DNA of 64,000 bases, taken from contig NZ_CAKMMG010000001.1 in NCBI RefSeq assembly GCF_927798115.1, forward strand, positions 1,488,001-1,552,000, given 5' to 3'. The stretch comes from Paenibacillus auburnensis (GTDB taxonomy: Bacteria > Bacillota > Bacilli > Paenibacillales > Paenibacillaceae). The notes beneath the pieces were generated by a model that was given only the letters and a program-made list of their open reading frames with translations, had not been told where the DNA came from and searched no databases. This document shows, piece by piece, positions 41,133 to 49,059 of this stretch. Position numbers and translations under genes: made by a program. How positions within the stretch are numbered: the first letter of the stretch is position 1; each line of letters begins with the position of its first letter.

Positions 41133-41693
41133 CTACAGGTTCTGGCTGACTGACCCAGCATCCGTTCTGAGCACAAAATAATATTCCCGCTTCTCACCGT
41201 CGTCACCCTGCTCCGTCAGCTTGAATCCGCGGATGATGGCACCGGGCTCATAGTCCTTGGTATTTGAGCTTAGAAAAGCTGATAGATTCTCTTTAAGCAC
41301 AAAAGATCCTGATCCGCTCATAAATTCCATGACTATCGGATTGTCATCCGGCAATTTGTATTTATAGCCGCCGTCTTCCCTCAGCAGCACATCTCTCAGT
41401 TCATATATGGCTGGCCCCTCCTTCTCCAGCTGAATCTGAACAGACTCACCTAATTTCACATAAGGGATGCTGACTTTTAAATCCTCAAGAAGAGCTCTGA
41501 AAGGAACTTCTCCGGATGTATTTGCGGTATGCTCATCGTTTTTAGTTTGGAGAAATACCGGGATATTACTGCCGCCTGCAGTTACCGTGATCGAAGAGGA
41601 ATCTGGCTTATCCTTACGGTTCGGGAAGCTGCAGGCAGTTAATGCACAAAGTATCAGCACACTCAACAGCCGCAGCAGTGGCATCCTCGGCAT
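41133..41693 (-). CDS. Lipoprotein of unknown function
   Basis: A 186-residue lipoprotein with lipobox ALTAC near residue 21. The mature part contains FRALLEDLKVSIPYVKLGES and YELRDVLLREDGGYKYKLPD, ending in FVLRTDAGSVSQNL. The family is not recognised. No second gene shares its terminator-bounded unit. Surface location follows from the lipobox. Confidence 0.7.
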   Translation of the reverse strand: MPRMPLLRLLSVLILCALTACSFPNRKDKPDSSSITVTAGGSNIPVFLQTKNDEHTANTSGEVPFRALLEDLKVSIPYVKLGESVQIQLEKEGPAIYELRDVLLREDGGYKYKLPDDNPIVMEFMSGSGSFVLKENLSAFLSSNTKDYEPGAIIRGFKLTEQGDDGEKREYYFVLRTDAGSVSQNL

Positions 41694-41717
41694 ACCCTAG
41701 CCCTCCTCCCTGCATTA

Positions 41718-42560
41718 TTAGTAGGCTAACCGATAATACGGAAGATTCAGTACCGGCACAAAGCCCAGCTTCTGAGCGAGATTATACGATCCTTCATTCT
41801 CCAGACGGCAGGCCCAGACCGGTTCCAGTCCGCGTTCCAGGCAGTAATCAATCAAGGCCGAGCTGACTGAGAGTGCGTAACCTTTTCCCCGGTATTTGTG
41901 CGCCGTCTCAATGCCAATCTCCAGCTGATTCTGTGCGCAGCAGGCTGAGAACGCGGTCGCGGCTATTTCGCCGTCCCGCAGCAAAGTGTATCCTATCCCC
42001 TCCGATTCAAAATGTGCCGCATCCCGCCAGAAAAAACGGGGCACCACACCTTCTGCCAGCGCATCAAACTGCTCTTTGGTGGTCTGCACGATCAATTCAT
42101 CCTGCTTAAAATACTGCTCCCTGGCAGTAAGGTAAGCCTGCCGGTCGAAGCGGAAGTTAACCCTTGTATTCAGCTGAATGGCCCGGGGGTTATTGGTCTC
42201 TGATATTTCAGCTCCGTTATCAAGCATACCATTATGCATAGTCCGGATAGAATCGATTAGGCTGGTCCAGTCTCCTGCCGGGTCCGCCTGCAGCCACTCC
42301 GCCGTCCGTCTGGTTTCGGCTTTATTGGTCAAGTAGTCAAAGAGCGAGCGTTCAAAGACTTCATCGCCTCTATGTCCAAATAAAAGTGACATGCCATAGG
42401 AATGAACCACATAAAAAGCGCGAGGACTGTCAGCACAATCCGCAAACACCTTCCCACCAATGTTCTGCTCCAGGACACTTCTGGCGAACAACGTGTTTAT
42501 TTTCACTTGATCCAGCACCGCTAAGGCCAGGTAATAGTCCTTGCTCTCCAGTTCAATCAT
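41718..42560 (-). CDS. GNAT acetyltransferase, ZmaR-like
   Basis: A 280-residue protein from ATG at 42560 (MIELESKDYYLALAVL), with AGGAG six bases upstream; longer in-frame starts run into the upstream gene. The C-terminal half carries a GNAT core (EIAATAFSACCAQNQLEIGI, then THKYRGKGYALSVSSALIDY, the acetyl-CoA loop RGKGYA). The N-terminal half (AFYVVHSYGMSLLFGHRGDE) is the GNAT_acetyltran type, known from ZmaR, which inactivates zwittermicin A. Substrate not certain. It overlaps the hydrolase stop by eight bases. Confidence 0.8.
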   Translation of the reverse strand: MIELESKDYYLALAVLDQVKINTLFARSVLEQNIGGKVFADCADSPRAFYVVHSYGMSLLFGHRGDEVFERSLFDYLTNKAETRRTAEWLQADPAGDWTSLIDSIRTMHNGMLDNGAEISETNNPRAIQLNTRVNFRFDRQAYLTAREQYFKQDELIVQTTKEQFDALAEGVVPRFFWRDAAHFESEGIGYTLLRDGEIAATAFSACCAQNQLEIGIETAHKYRGKGYALSVSSALIDYCLERGLEPVWACRLENEGSYNLAQKLGFVPVLNLPYYRLAY

Positions 42561-43506
42561 CGCTTTCTCCTCGCTTTTCGTTAACATATTGTTTAAAAAG
42601 CCAACGGAAGTTCCATTCAAAGACATGGGACATCTGCCACTCAGCAAAAGGTACAGGTATACCCCGTGCCATCCAGGAATCAGCTGATTCTCCGCTTGCT
42701 GCGGCTTGTTCTGCATAGATTTGAATTTCAGTAAGATAACTTATCATCTCGCCAATGCTGCTGCGGTCTGTAACTTCCCCGTGGCCGGGAATCACCAGGC
42801 TGAATTCTAGCTCTTGTCCGATCCGCTGCAGAATCTCAATCCATGCGGCCGGGAATCCGCTAAGCATAGCCGGATGGGATTTACTTAGTACCAGATCTCC
42901 GGCGATCAGCACCTTAGCATCTTCAATGTACACAAAGGCATCACTATCCGTATGCCCGCCGCCAAAGGTTAGGAGAGTCAACGAACGCACAGTCCCGTGA
43001 ATCATCAGCTTATCTGAAAAGGTTAGTGCCGCTGTCCTTCTACGGATGGCGGGTACTGCCGCCAGCAGCGCTGCTTTATCCGCAATTTCATTGGCAAATG
43101 CTGTTTGCAGCCGGATGTCTTGCGCCGCATGCATACCTTTGCTTAATACCGCAATTTGTTTCTGCAGTCCATTCTGCCACACTTCCACCTCTGGAGGGCC
43201 CTCTTTCGTCAGAATCTCACGGGTAAGGTCAGTAGTGATGATCTGACTGTCTTCAAACACCTGATTCCCATAATGATGATCACCATGAAAATGTGTATTT
43301 ACTATGTACTTCACCGGTTTCCCGGTCAGCTGCCCGGCCGTTTCACGCAATATCTGCGCCGCCTCGGGAAGACTGAACGTATCTACCACAACTGTGAAAT
43401 CGCCTAGATCAACTATAGCCGCATTCCCCAACGCCCCGCTGCCCGGAATCACAATTGCCGCCCACACGCCTGTAGCTACTGAATGCAAGGTGAAGAATTT
43501 GTTCAA
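42553..43506 (-). CDS. MBL-fold metallo-hydrolase
   Basis: A 317-residue metallo-beta-lactamase-fold enzyme. The metal motif is IVNTHFHGDHHYGN (HxHxDH), with a later GGGHTDSDAF (third His) and IPGHGEVTD (fourth). The two metal ions drive hydrolysis of an unknown ester, amide or thioester. No signal peptide, so it is likely cytosolic. It is cotranscribed with the ZmaR-like GNAT, with overlapping ends, so the pair may jointly modify one compound. Confidence 0.88.
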   Translation of the reverse strand: MNKFFTLHSVATGVWAAIVIPGSGALGNAAIVDLGDFTVVVDTFSLPEAAQILRETAGQLTGKPVKYIVNTHFHGDHHYGNQVFEDSQIITTDLTREILTKEGPPEVEVWQNGLQKQIAVLSKGMHAAQDIRLQTAFANEIADKAALLAAVPAIRRRTAALTFSDKLMIHGTVRSLTLLTFGGGHTDSDAFVYIEDAKVLIAGDLVLSKSHPAMLSGFPAAWIEILQRIGQELEFSLVIPGHGEVTDRSSIGEMISYLTEIQIYAEQAAASGESADSWMARGIPVPFAEWQMSHVFEWNFRWLFKQYVNEKRGESDD

Positions 43507-43701
43507 CCTCAGTCCCCCTATGTAACAATAAAATTAACTGCCATTATACTATAAAATGGAAACTACTGAGCAGTAAATTCTTCACACTTTTTCGATGAAC
43601 GGTTAAGGATAACCTGCATCATCAAGGCGTCCAAAGTACGCCATATGCACAAGGGTTCCGCTGTAATATTTCCCTTTTAGAGAATTCTATTGACTTCTCA
43701 C

Positions 43702-43731
43702 TTGATTTACGTTAGCTTTCTCACATATATA
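43702..43731 (+). promoter_or_regulatory. Candidate asparaginase promoter
   Basis: TTGATT, 18 bases, TATATA, about 25 bases before the ribosome binding site GAAAGGAAA of the asparaginase gene. Confidence 0.45.
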
Positions 43732-43755
43732 GTTTAGATTGAAAGGAAACTGCAG

Positions 43756-44793
43756 ATGATTATTCCAACACCGGAAGTGAATTTCGAAGCTTCTCCCTTT
43801 TATAATCCCAGCCTGAAAAATGTGGTCATTCTCGCCACCGGCGGAACGATTGCCGGCAGCGGAGAAGCACATAAAACCTTAAATTACGAACCCGGCGCTC
43901 TGCCGATACAAGATCTGCTGGACAGTGTCCCCCACCTGGAGCGGTTAGCTAATTGTGCAGGAATACAGGTGAGCAATCTGTGCAGTGCTGACATTACCAG
44001 TGAGCACTGGCTGACACTTGCTTCAATCATTAATACCTTGGCCCTACGGGAGGATATCCACGGGTTTGTGATTACGCACGGAACAGATACGCTGGACGAG
44101 ACCTCTTATTTTCTAAACCTGGTCATCAAGACCGACAAGCCGGTTATTATCACAGGCTCCATGCGCCCGGCCACGGCAATAAGCGCAGACGGACCGCTGA
44201 ACCTCTTCCAGTCCGTTGCGCTCGCTGCCAATCCGGACGCATCCGGACAGGGCGTAATGGTCGTGTTTGCAGAGGGGATCTACAGCGGCAGGGATGTTCA
44301 GAAGGTTAACACGTTTAAGGCGAATGCTTTTGATGAACGGGATTTCGGCTGTCTCGGATATATGCGGGATGCCCAAGCCTTCTTTTACACCCGTTCTTTG
44401 AAAAAGCACACCATAGATGCCCAGTTTGACGTCTCGTCCCTGACCGGGCTGCCTGAGGTATCCGTCGCCTATTTCCATGTAGACGCCAACCCTGGTATTC
44501 TGGATTACTTGTCCACAGTTTCCAAAGGAATTGTTATCGCCGGAGCTGGCGGAGGGATATACAGCAAACCGTGGATAGATAAGGTCGGCGAGCTCAAAAA
44601 CAACAATATCCCGGTGGTCCGCTGCTCGCGGATTTCCAGCGGGATAACGCTTAAAGATTCTTACATTGACCTTTCTGCCAATTCCATTCCCTGCAACAGT
44701 CTGGTGCCGCAAAAAGCGCGGATTCTGCTCTCGCTGGCGCTCACGCAAACGACACATTACGATGAAATTGCTGCAATGTTTAATGTGTACTAA
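43756..44793 (+). CDS. L-asparaginase (type II-like)
   Basis: A 345-residue asparaginase that converts L-asparagine to L-aspartate and ammonia. First motif: VVILATGGTIAGSGE (catalytic Thr); second: GFVITHGTDTLDETSYFL (catalytic Thr-Asp). ITGSMRPATAISADGPLNLF is the substrate loop. AAAGGA lies about 8 bases before ATG. There is no signal peptide although this length and the GTIAGS motif fit type II enzymes. Single gene between its own promoter and terminator. Confidence 0.92.
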   Translation: MIIPTPEVNFEASPFYNPSLKNVVILATGGTIAGSGEAHKTLNYEPGALPIQDLLDSVPHLERLANCAGIQVSNLCSADITSEHWLTLASIINTLALREDIHGFVITHGTDTLDETSYFLNLVIKTDKPVIITGSMRPATAISADGPLNLFQSVALAANPDASGQGVMVVFAEGIYSGRDVQKVNTFKANAFDERDFGCLGYMRDAQAFFYTRSLKKHTIDAQFDVSSLTGLPEVSVAYFHVDANPGILDYLSTVSKGIVIAGAGGGIYSKPWIDKVGELKNNNIPVVRCSRISSGITLKDSYIDLSANSIPCNSLVPQKARILLSLALTQTTHYDEIAAMFNVY

Positions 44794-44817
44794 TTTATAA
44801 CGCTATGCAATCAGCTA

Positions 44818-44855
44818 ACAGCCCCGTGAATGCTCTGCTCACGGGGCTGTTTCTT
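44818..44855 (+). terminator. Asparaginase terminator
   Basis: Stem ACAGCCCCGTGA / TCACGGGGCTGT with a 9-base loop, then TTCTT. Confidence 0.85.
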
Positions 44856-44907
44856 ATCTATAGCATTCGCACCGACATCCTTATCACACTGTTAGTATTG
44901 CTGCTTC

Positions 44908-46017
44908 TTAAGTCTGATTTGCAGCAGCCGGCCGTTTCCTTTGTCTCCATTTACCTACAACAAGCAGGAGCAAGGGCAGGCCGAGCATATTCACAGGCAT
45001 CGCGAATGGCACCCAGTAACGCTGCAAATAATTGGTTGACGCCTCCGTTACATCTTGGGGAACTAACGCAAATATAAAGATCACTGGGGCTATGAACCAA
45101 ATCAGGTTTCTCCAGTTGCGGACCTGCAAAAATTGGGCGGTACCATAGCTCATCAAGAAGAGCATTACAGCAAATTTGACGAATACACTGGCGAGCCATA
45201 TCACTACCGGAATCGCATCGAAGTTATCGATAAAACCGAATAGTGATATTTTTTTGGTCATTTCGAAAAAAGGATACCACGTGTTAGAGGAAAGATTAAC
45301 CCCTAAAGTGAGGATCACCATCAGCGTTGTTATCAGTACAAAGAACACAGAGGTCAGGACCGCCCCGAACGCGTAAATCGCCCCCTTACGCGGCTGGGTC
45401 AAAAATGCGGCAAACATAAGGTATTCAACAGAATGACCGAGATAGGAGGCTGGCGCTAGCGCACCACCCAGTATTCCCGTCATTCCGCTATCCGCATAGA
45501 CTGGAAGGACGTTCTTCCAGTGGATATTGTTAGTGCTAGCAATTAGGACAAGGCTGATCATAAGCAGGATGATCGGCCCCAGAACCTCGCCGCAGCGGGC
45601 AATGCCTTCGATTCCGCCTGCATAGGTTGCATAGACTATGACGAAAATCATCAGGAGCATGACCGCTTCTTTCGGTGTCCCGTGAAGCAGCATGACTTGA
45701 ACCAAATCAGAGAATTGACGGAGAATAATCGGAGTGATCGTATACCATTGAACCAAATAAATTACGATTACACCTTTACCTATCCATTTTCCAAGAATCG
45801 AATGACTGTATTCGAAAAAAGTCTGTCCAGGGTATAGCTTCGCGGCTTGCGTCGCCAAGAGTGCGATCAGCAATGCGATGCCTCCGGCAACGACAACGGA
45901 AATCCAGGCATCCTGTTTTGCCAGCAAGCTTGGGGTGACCGTCATGACCAATGTCATCCCGAGATCCATGATAAGGATGATCCAGAAAACCTGTATACCT
46001 GTCAATCTCATCTTCAT
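44908..46017 (-). CDS. Germinant receptor subunit B (GerAB-type permease)
   Basis: A 369-residue membrane protein with about ten helices, of the GerB/endospore germination permease family (an amino-acid-permease fold). FFEYSHSILGKWIGKGVIVI and GTPKEAVMLLMIFVIVYATY are typical. It probably contains the germinant-binding pocket, whose specificity cannot be read here. It is the last gene of the operon, after the lipoprotein subunit. A gap of 27 bases precedes it. Expected in the spore inner membrane; expression should be forespore-specific. Confidence 0.9.
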   Translation of the reverse strand: MKMRLTGIQVFWIILIMDLGMTLVMTVTPSLLAKQDAWISVVVAGGIALLIALLATQAAKLYPGQTFFEYSHSILGKWIGKGVIVIYLVQWYTITPIILRQFSDLVQVMLLHGTPKEAVMLLMIFVIVYATYAGGIEGIARCGEVLGPIILLMISLVLIASTNNIHWKNVLPVYADSGMTGILGGALAPASYLGHSVEYLMFAAFLTQPRKGAIYAFGAVLTSVFFVLITTLMVILTLGVNLSSNTWYPFFEMTKKISLFGFIDNFDAIPVVIWLASVFVKFAVMLFLMSYGTAQFLQVRNWRNLIWFIAPVIFIFALVPQDVTEASTNYLQRYWVPFAMPVNMLGLPLLLLVVGKWRQRKRPAAANQT

Positions 46018-46044
46018 CGCATAGAGCCCTCTTCCGGTTGATAG

Positions 46045-47223
46045 TCAGTCCGTCTTTTCTTTATGTGCGGGGGAGTGCGTTTTGCCTGTTCGTTCGATCT
46101 TGATGCGGGCATCGACAGTCACGGGAACCTCAGGAAAAATATCAAGCCATTTTCCTTTCATTTTTTTCCAGGCATACGGATGCTCGATGTGGACTTCCTC
46201 TCCGATGCCGAGGATATCCGACTGGAGCTCTTTTTGCACATGCGTTAACATGCTCTCGGCCTCGCTTTGAATTTGCGTCGACAACAAGCTTTCGACACGT
46301 TTCATATCATCCACTTTGCTCAGGTCCAGCTTCGAATCATTATCGATTGCCCGGACGGAGGCATGTAGCGAGACCCGAACTTCAGGAAGCTCATTCTTAA
46401 TCACGGTGTGCATTTTCATACTGCTATTTAACAGTTCGACGCCTACTATCCCTCCGTATTGTTCATTCTCCGGTTCCACTTGTACAGTAAATCTCAAATG
46501 ATGTGTCTCCCCTGTCCACCAGCGTAATAGTTTTAATTCATTGGATGACAGGTATCCGGATAATTGATTCTTATGATAAACCGCAGCCCGGTCAATTGTG
46601 AATGTTTCCTTATCAGTGCCTTTATGAATGACCCTTATGGCAGCGGTAACCGGTGATCTGTCCTCTGAGGACAGGGCATTTAAGAATTCGTCGATTTTGA
46701 CTGGAAAGCTTAATTTGCTGGATTGAATTTTGTTGATGCCGATACTTGGAATGAGCTCAAGCTGATAAGAAGTGTTCAAAATTTCTTTGGCTGTCCCTCC
46801 GTAAGTTGTTAGCACATAGCTATTAGCGCGGGTCTCTGGGAACCTGGTGAATGTATCCACCACCCGATTGATACCATGCCTGGCGAATTGTTCTCCGAAA
46901 ATGATGACGCCTCTATGTCCAAAATAAATGGCACGAGATAATTGCTGCTGCAGTTTCCCCGTCACTTCCGATGAGTTCTTCCCGCTGGCCGAGATTACAA
47001 TGACTGATTTCTTGCCTTTCCCCCCGGATTGTACCGCACTGGGTATTCCCGTGGGAAGGGCGATCTGCAGGGTTATTTCGAGCTGTCCGTCATCCGTAAG
47101 ATCAATTCCGCTTGCCATGACCAAAGCGAGATCGTCCATTTCATTGCGGTCCCAGCAGCCCGTTGTTAATCCGAGAATAACGAAAATAACCAGGAACCTG
47201 AATGTCCGAAGTATTCTGGTCAT
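46045..47223 (-). CDS. Germinant receptor subunit C (Ger(x)C lipoprotein)
   Basis: A 392-residue lipoprotein with lipobox LTTGC at residues 19-23, followed by WDRNEMDDLALVMASGIDL, the near-universal start of the Ger(x)C family. ISASGKNSSEVTGKLQQQLS and AIYFGHRGVIIFGEQFARHG are other family motifs. The protein sits outside the spore inner membrane and is needed for receptor assembly. It lies between the A and B genes; in B. subtilis gerA the order is A-B-C. The A stop is 9 bases upstream. Confidence 0.92.
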   Translation of the reverse strand: MTRILRTFRFLVIFVILGLTTGCWDRNEMDDLALVMASGIDLTDDGQLEITLQIALPTGIPSAVQSGGKGKKSVIVISASGKNSSEVTGKLQQQLSRAIYFGHRGVIIFGEQFARHGINRVVDTFTRFPETRANSYVLTTYGGTAKEILNTSYQLELIPSIGINKIQSSKLSFPVKIDEFLNALSSEDRSPVTAAIRVIHKGTDKETFTIDRAAVYHKNQLSGYLSSNELKLLRWWTGETHHLRFTVQVEPENEQYGGIVGVELLNSSMKMHTVIKNELPEVRVSLHASVRAIDNDSKLDLSKVDDMKRVESLLSTQIQSEAESMLTHVQKELQSDILGIGEEVHIEHPYAWKKMKGKWLDIFPEVPVTVDARIKIERTGKTHSPAHKEKTD

Positions 47224-47232
47224 TTGCTCCTT

Positions 47233-48750
47233 TCACTCCATTCTTCGCTGTGTTTGCTGTTTACGCCTCCGCATTACTCGCCATGGGGCACGGATCAAAG
47301 TATCCGATAGTCCTGTAGGGTTAAACGGTGCAATGGGTGTCATATAGGGAACACCGAAGGATTTCAGGGTTACCAGATGGATCAAGACACAAATTAAGCC
47401 AATCCCAACTCCATACAGGCCGAAGCTTGCAGCGAGAAGCATAAGCGGAAACCGTATAATACTGATTGCCTGGCTCATGCCCGGGTTCGGGATGAGAAAG
47501 GAAGCAATACCTGTAACGGATACGACGATAATCTGGGGAGCAGAAATAATACCTGCCTGAACAGCAGCCTGTCCAATGACAAGTGCGCCCACAATGCTGA
47601 TCGTCTGGCCTACTGGACGTGGAAGGCGGATTCCTGCTTCGCGCAGCGCTTCAAAGGTAATTTCCATGATCAATCCTTCCACTATTGCCGGAAATGGGAC
47701 AACCTCCCGGGCCGCTGCAAGACTAAGGGCCAAGCTGGTAGGGATCATTTCCTGGTGAAAGGTCGTAACCGCAATAAATAGGGCAGGGAGCGACATCGCT
47801 AAAAAAGCGAATAGATACCTGAGCCAGCGCAGCATCGTAACGTATATGAAATTGGTATAATAGTCTTCGGCAGTCTGAAACCCAAACCAGAATGTGATCG
47901 GGAGAACGAGCACCATCGGTGAACCGTTAATCAGGACCGCAATTTTACCCTCGATCAGGGAACCTGAAACCAAATCGGGCCGCTGCGTCGCCTGCATCAG
48001 GGGAAAGGGTGAATAGGGATGGTCGTTAATCAATTCCTCGATATAACCGGATTCCAGCACACTGTCCATATCGATGCCGGATATCCGTTTTTTCACTTCT
48101 TCAACTACACTTTGTTCTGCTAGATTTTCAATATATACAATCATCACGTCAGTTTGAGAAAGCCTTCCTACACAGAGCCTCTCCGTCTTTAGCCGGGGCG
48201 TGCGGAGCCGATGACGAATGAGAGCCAGGTTGATATCAACCTTCTCGATAAAACCGTACCGCGGACCGCGAATGACTGCCTCCGTTGCCGGCTCCTCCAA
48301 CTGGCGATGCAGCTTGTCTTTGAGCCCAAAGGTGAATGCCTCTGAGGAGGATTGGGCGAATAAAACGACTTCTCCCCTAACGATGCTTTGAACGATTTCA
48401 TTCATATTCGTGGCGATACGGGGTTGTACGATGGAAGCCAATTTGAAATTCAGTATTTCATAGAGCTGACGGGGGTTGTCAATTGATACGGCCTCCGGCT
48501 GCATCAAAGGCCCCAAGAAACCGTCATCCCAAAGTTGAGCGTCAACTAAGACATTCAGATAAACCACCATACCCGGAATGGAGCCTAGCATATGAAGTTT
48601 GCGCACGACCAGATCGGAGCAATTGGCAAACAATTGAGTGAGGGCTGTTTCATTGTCATCCAGCTCACTGGAAATCTTCATATCAATTGTTTTATCTAAT
48701 TCTTTCAGTTTGTTTCCGAAAGGATCAGCTACTCTTTTTTTCGTTCTCAT
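47233..48750 (-). CDS. Germinant receptor subunit A (GerAA-type)
   Basis: A 505-residue GerA/spore germination protein. The N-terminal half is cytosolic (DVMIVYIENLAEQSVVEEVK, ISGIDMDSVLESGYIEELIN, PYSPFPLMQATQRPDLVSGS); the C-terminal half has about five helices with EGKIAVLINGSPMVLVLPIT and REAGIRLPRPVGQTISIVGA, both diagnostic. It senses nutrient together with GerB and GerC and triggers ion release. First gene of the operon. The ribosome binding site is AGGAGGGG. I found no exact sigma-G promoter match directly upstream. Confidence 0.92.
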   Translation of the reverse strand: MRTKKRVADPFGNKLKELDKTIDMKISSELDDNETALTQLFANCSDLVVRKLHMLGSIPGMVVYLNVLVDAQLWDDGFLGPLMQPEAVSIDNPRQLYEILNFKLASIVQPRIATNMNEIVQSIVRGEVVLFAQSSSEAFTFGLKDKLHRQLEEPATEAVIRGPRYGFIEKVDINLALIRHRLRTPRLKTERLCVGRLSQTDVMIVYIENLAEQSVVEEVKKRISGIDMDSVLESGYIEELINDHPYSPFPLMQATQRPDLVSGSLIEGKIAVLINGSPMVLVLPITFWFGFQTAEDYYTNFIYVTMLRWLRYLFAFLAMSLPALFIAVTTFHQEMIPTSLALSLAAAREVVPFPAIVEGLIMEITFEALREAGIRLPRPVGQTISIVGALVIGQAAVQAGIISAPQIIVVSVTGIASFLIPNPGMSQAISIIRFPLMLLAASFGLYGVGIGLICVLIHLVTLKSFGVPYMTPIAPFNPTGLSDTLIRAPWRVMRRRKQQTQRRME

Positions 48751-48825
48751 ATGCCCCTCCTATCAAAACTTAACCTTCCCCATCCATAATTGGATTATTC
48801 GGAATGATATACCATGAGTAAGCGG

Positions 48826-48884
48826 CGAAAAAAAGGGCTATTCCCTTAAGCTTTTTCCAAAGCTTTCAGAAATAGTCCCTTGCC
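48826..48884 (-). terminator. Terminator after the GMC oxidoreductase unit
   Basis: Outer arms AAGGGCTATT and AATAGTCCCTT (one bulge) enclose an inner AAGCTTT/AAAGCTT stem. Seven T follow on the minus strand. It also separates the GMC transcript from gerA. Confidence 0.65.
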
Positions 48885-48899
48885 GGGAGCTCCATTAAG

Positions 48900-48928
48900 G
48901 TATATTTTGCCTGTAGCTGTGCATATTA
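48900..48928 (+). promoter_or_regulatory. Sigma-G-like promoter
   Basis: GTATA, 17 bases, CATATTA. This fits the B. subtilis forespore sigma-G pattern as I recall it (GHATR, 17-18, CATNHTA) at every fixed position. Confidence 0.55.
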
Positions 48929-48969
48929 CAATGCATAAAAAAATTCATACGGAGGGGAGATGAAAAAGA

Positions 48970-49059
48970 GTGAAAATCCTCGGAAAAGCAGCCGCCTTTT
49001 TGCTGATTATCGCTTTATCAGGAGTTGTCCTGTATTATGCCACCGCCATGGGTGGTTAG
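48970..49059 (+). CDS. 29-residue single-span membrane peptide
   Basis: GTG at 48970 opens a 29-codon frame: MKILGKAAAFLLIIALSGVV followed by LYYATAMGG and a TAG. It is one hydrophobic helix with a basic start. GGAGGGGAG lies 10 bases upstream. It is preceded by the sigma-G-like promoter and overlaps the end of the convergent GMC gene by four bases. Too short for family recognition. Its place between the germinant receptor and the forespore-type promoter suggests a spore membrane peptide. Confidence that it is real is moderate. Confidence 0.55.
   Translation: MKILGKAAAFLLIIALSGVVLYYATAMGG

Noticed and set aside
44113..44757. 214-residue frame opposite asparaginase
   Set aside because: Shadow of the asparaginase gene; Arg-rich composition and no start signal.
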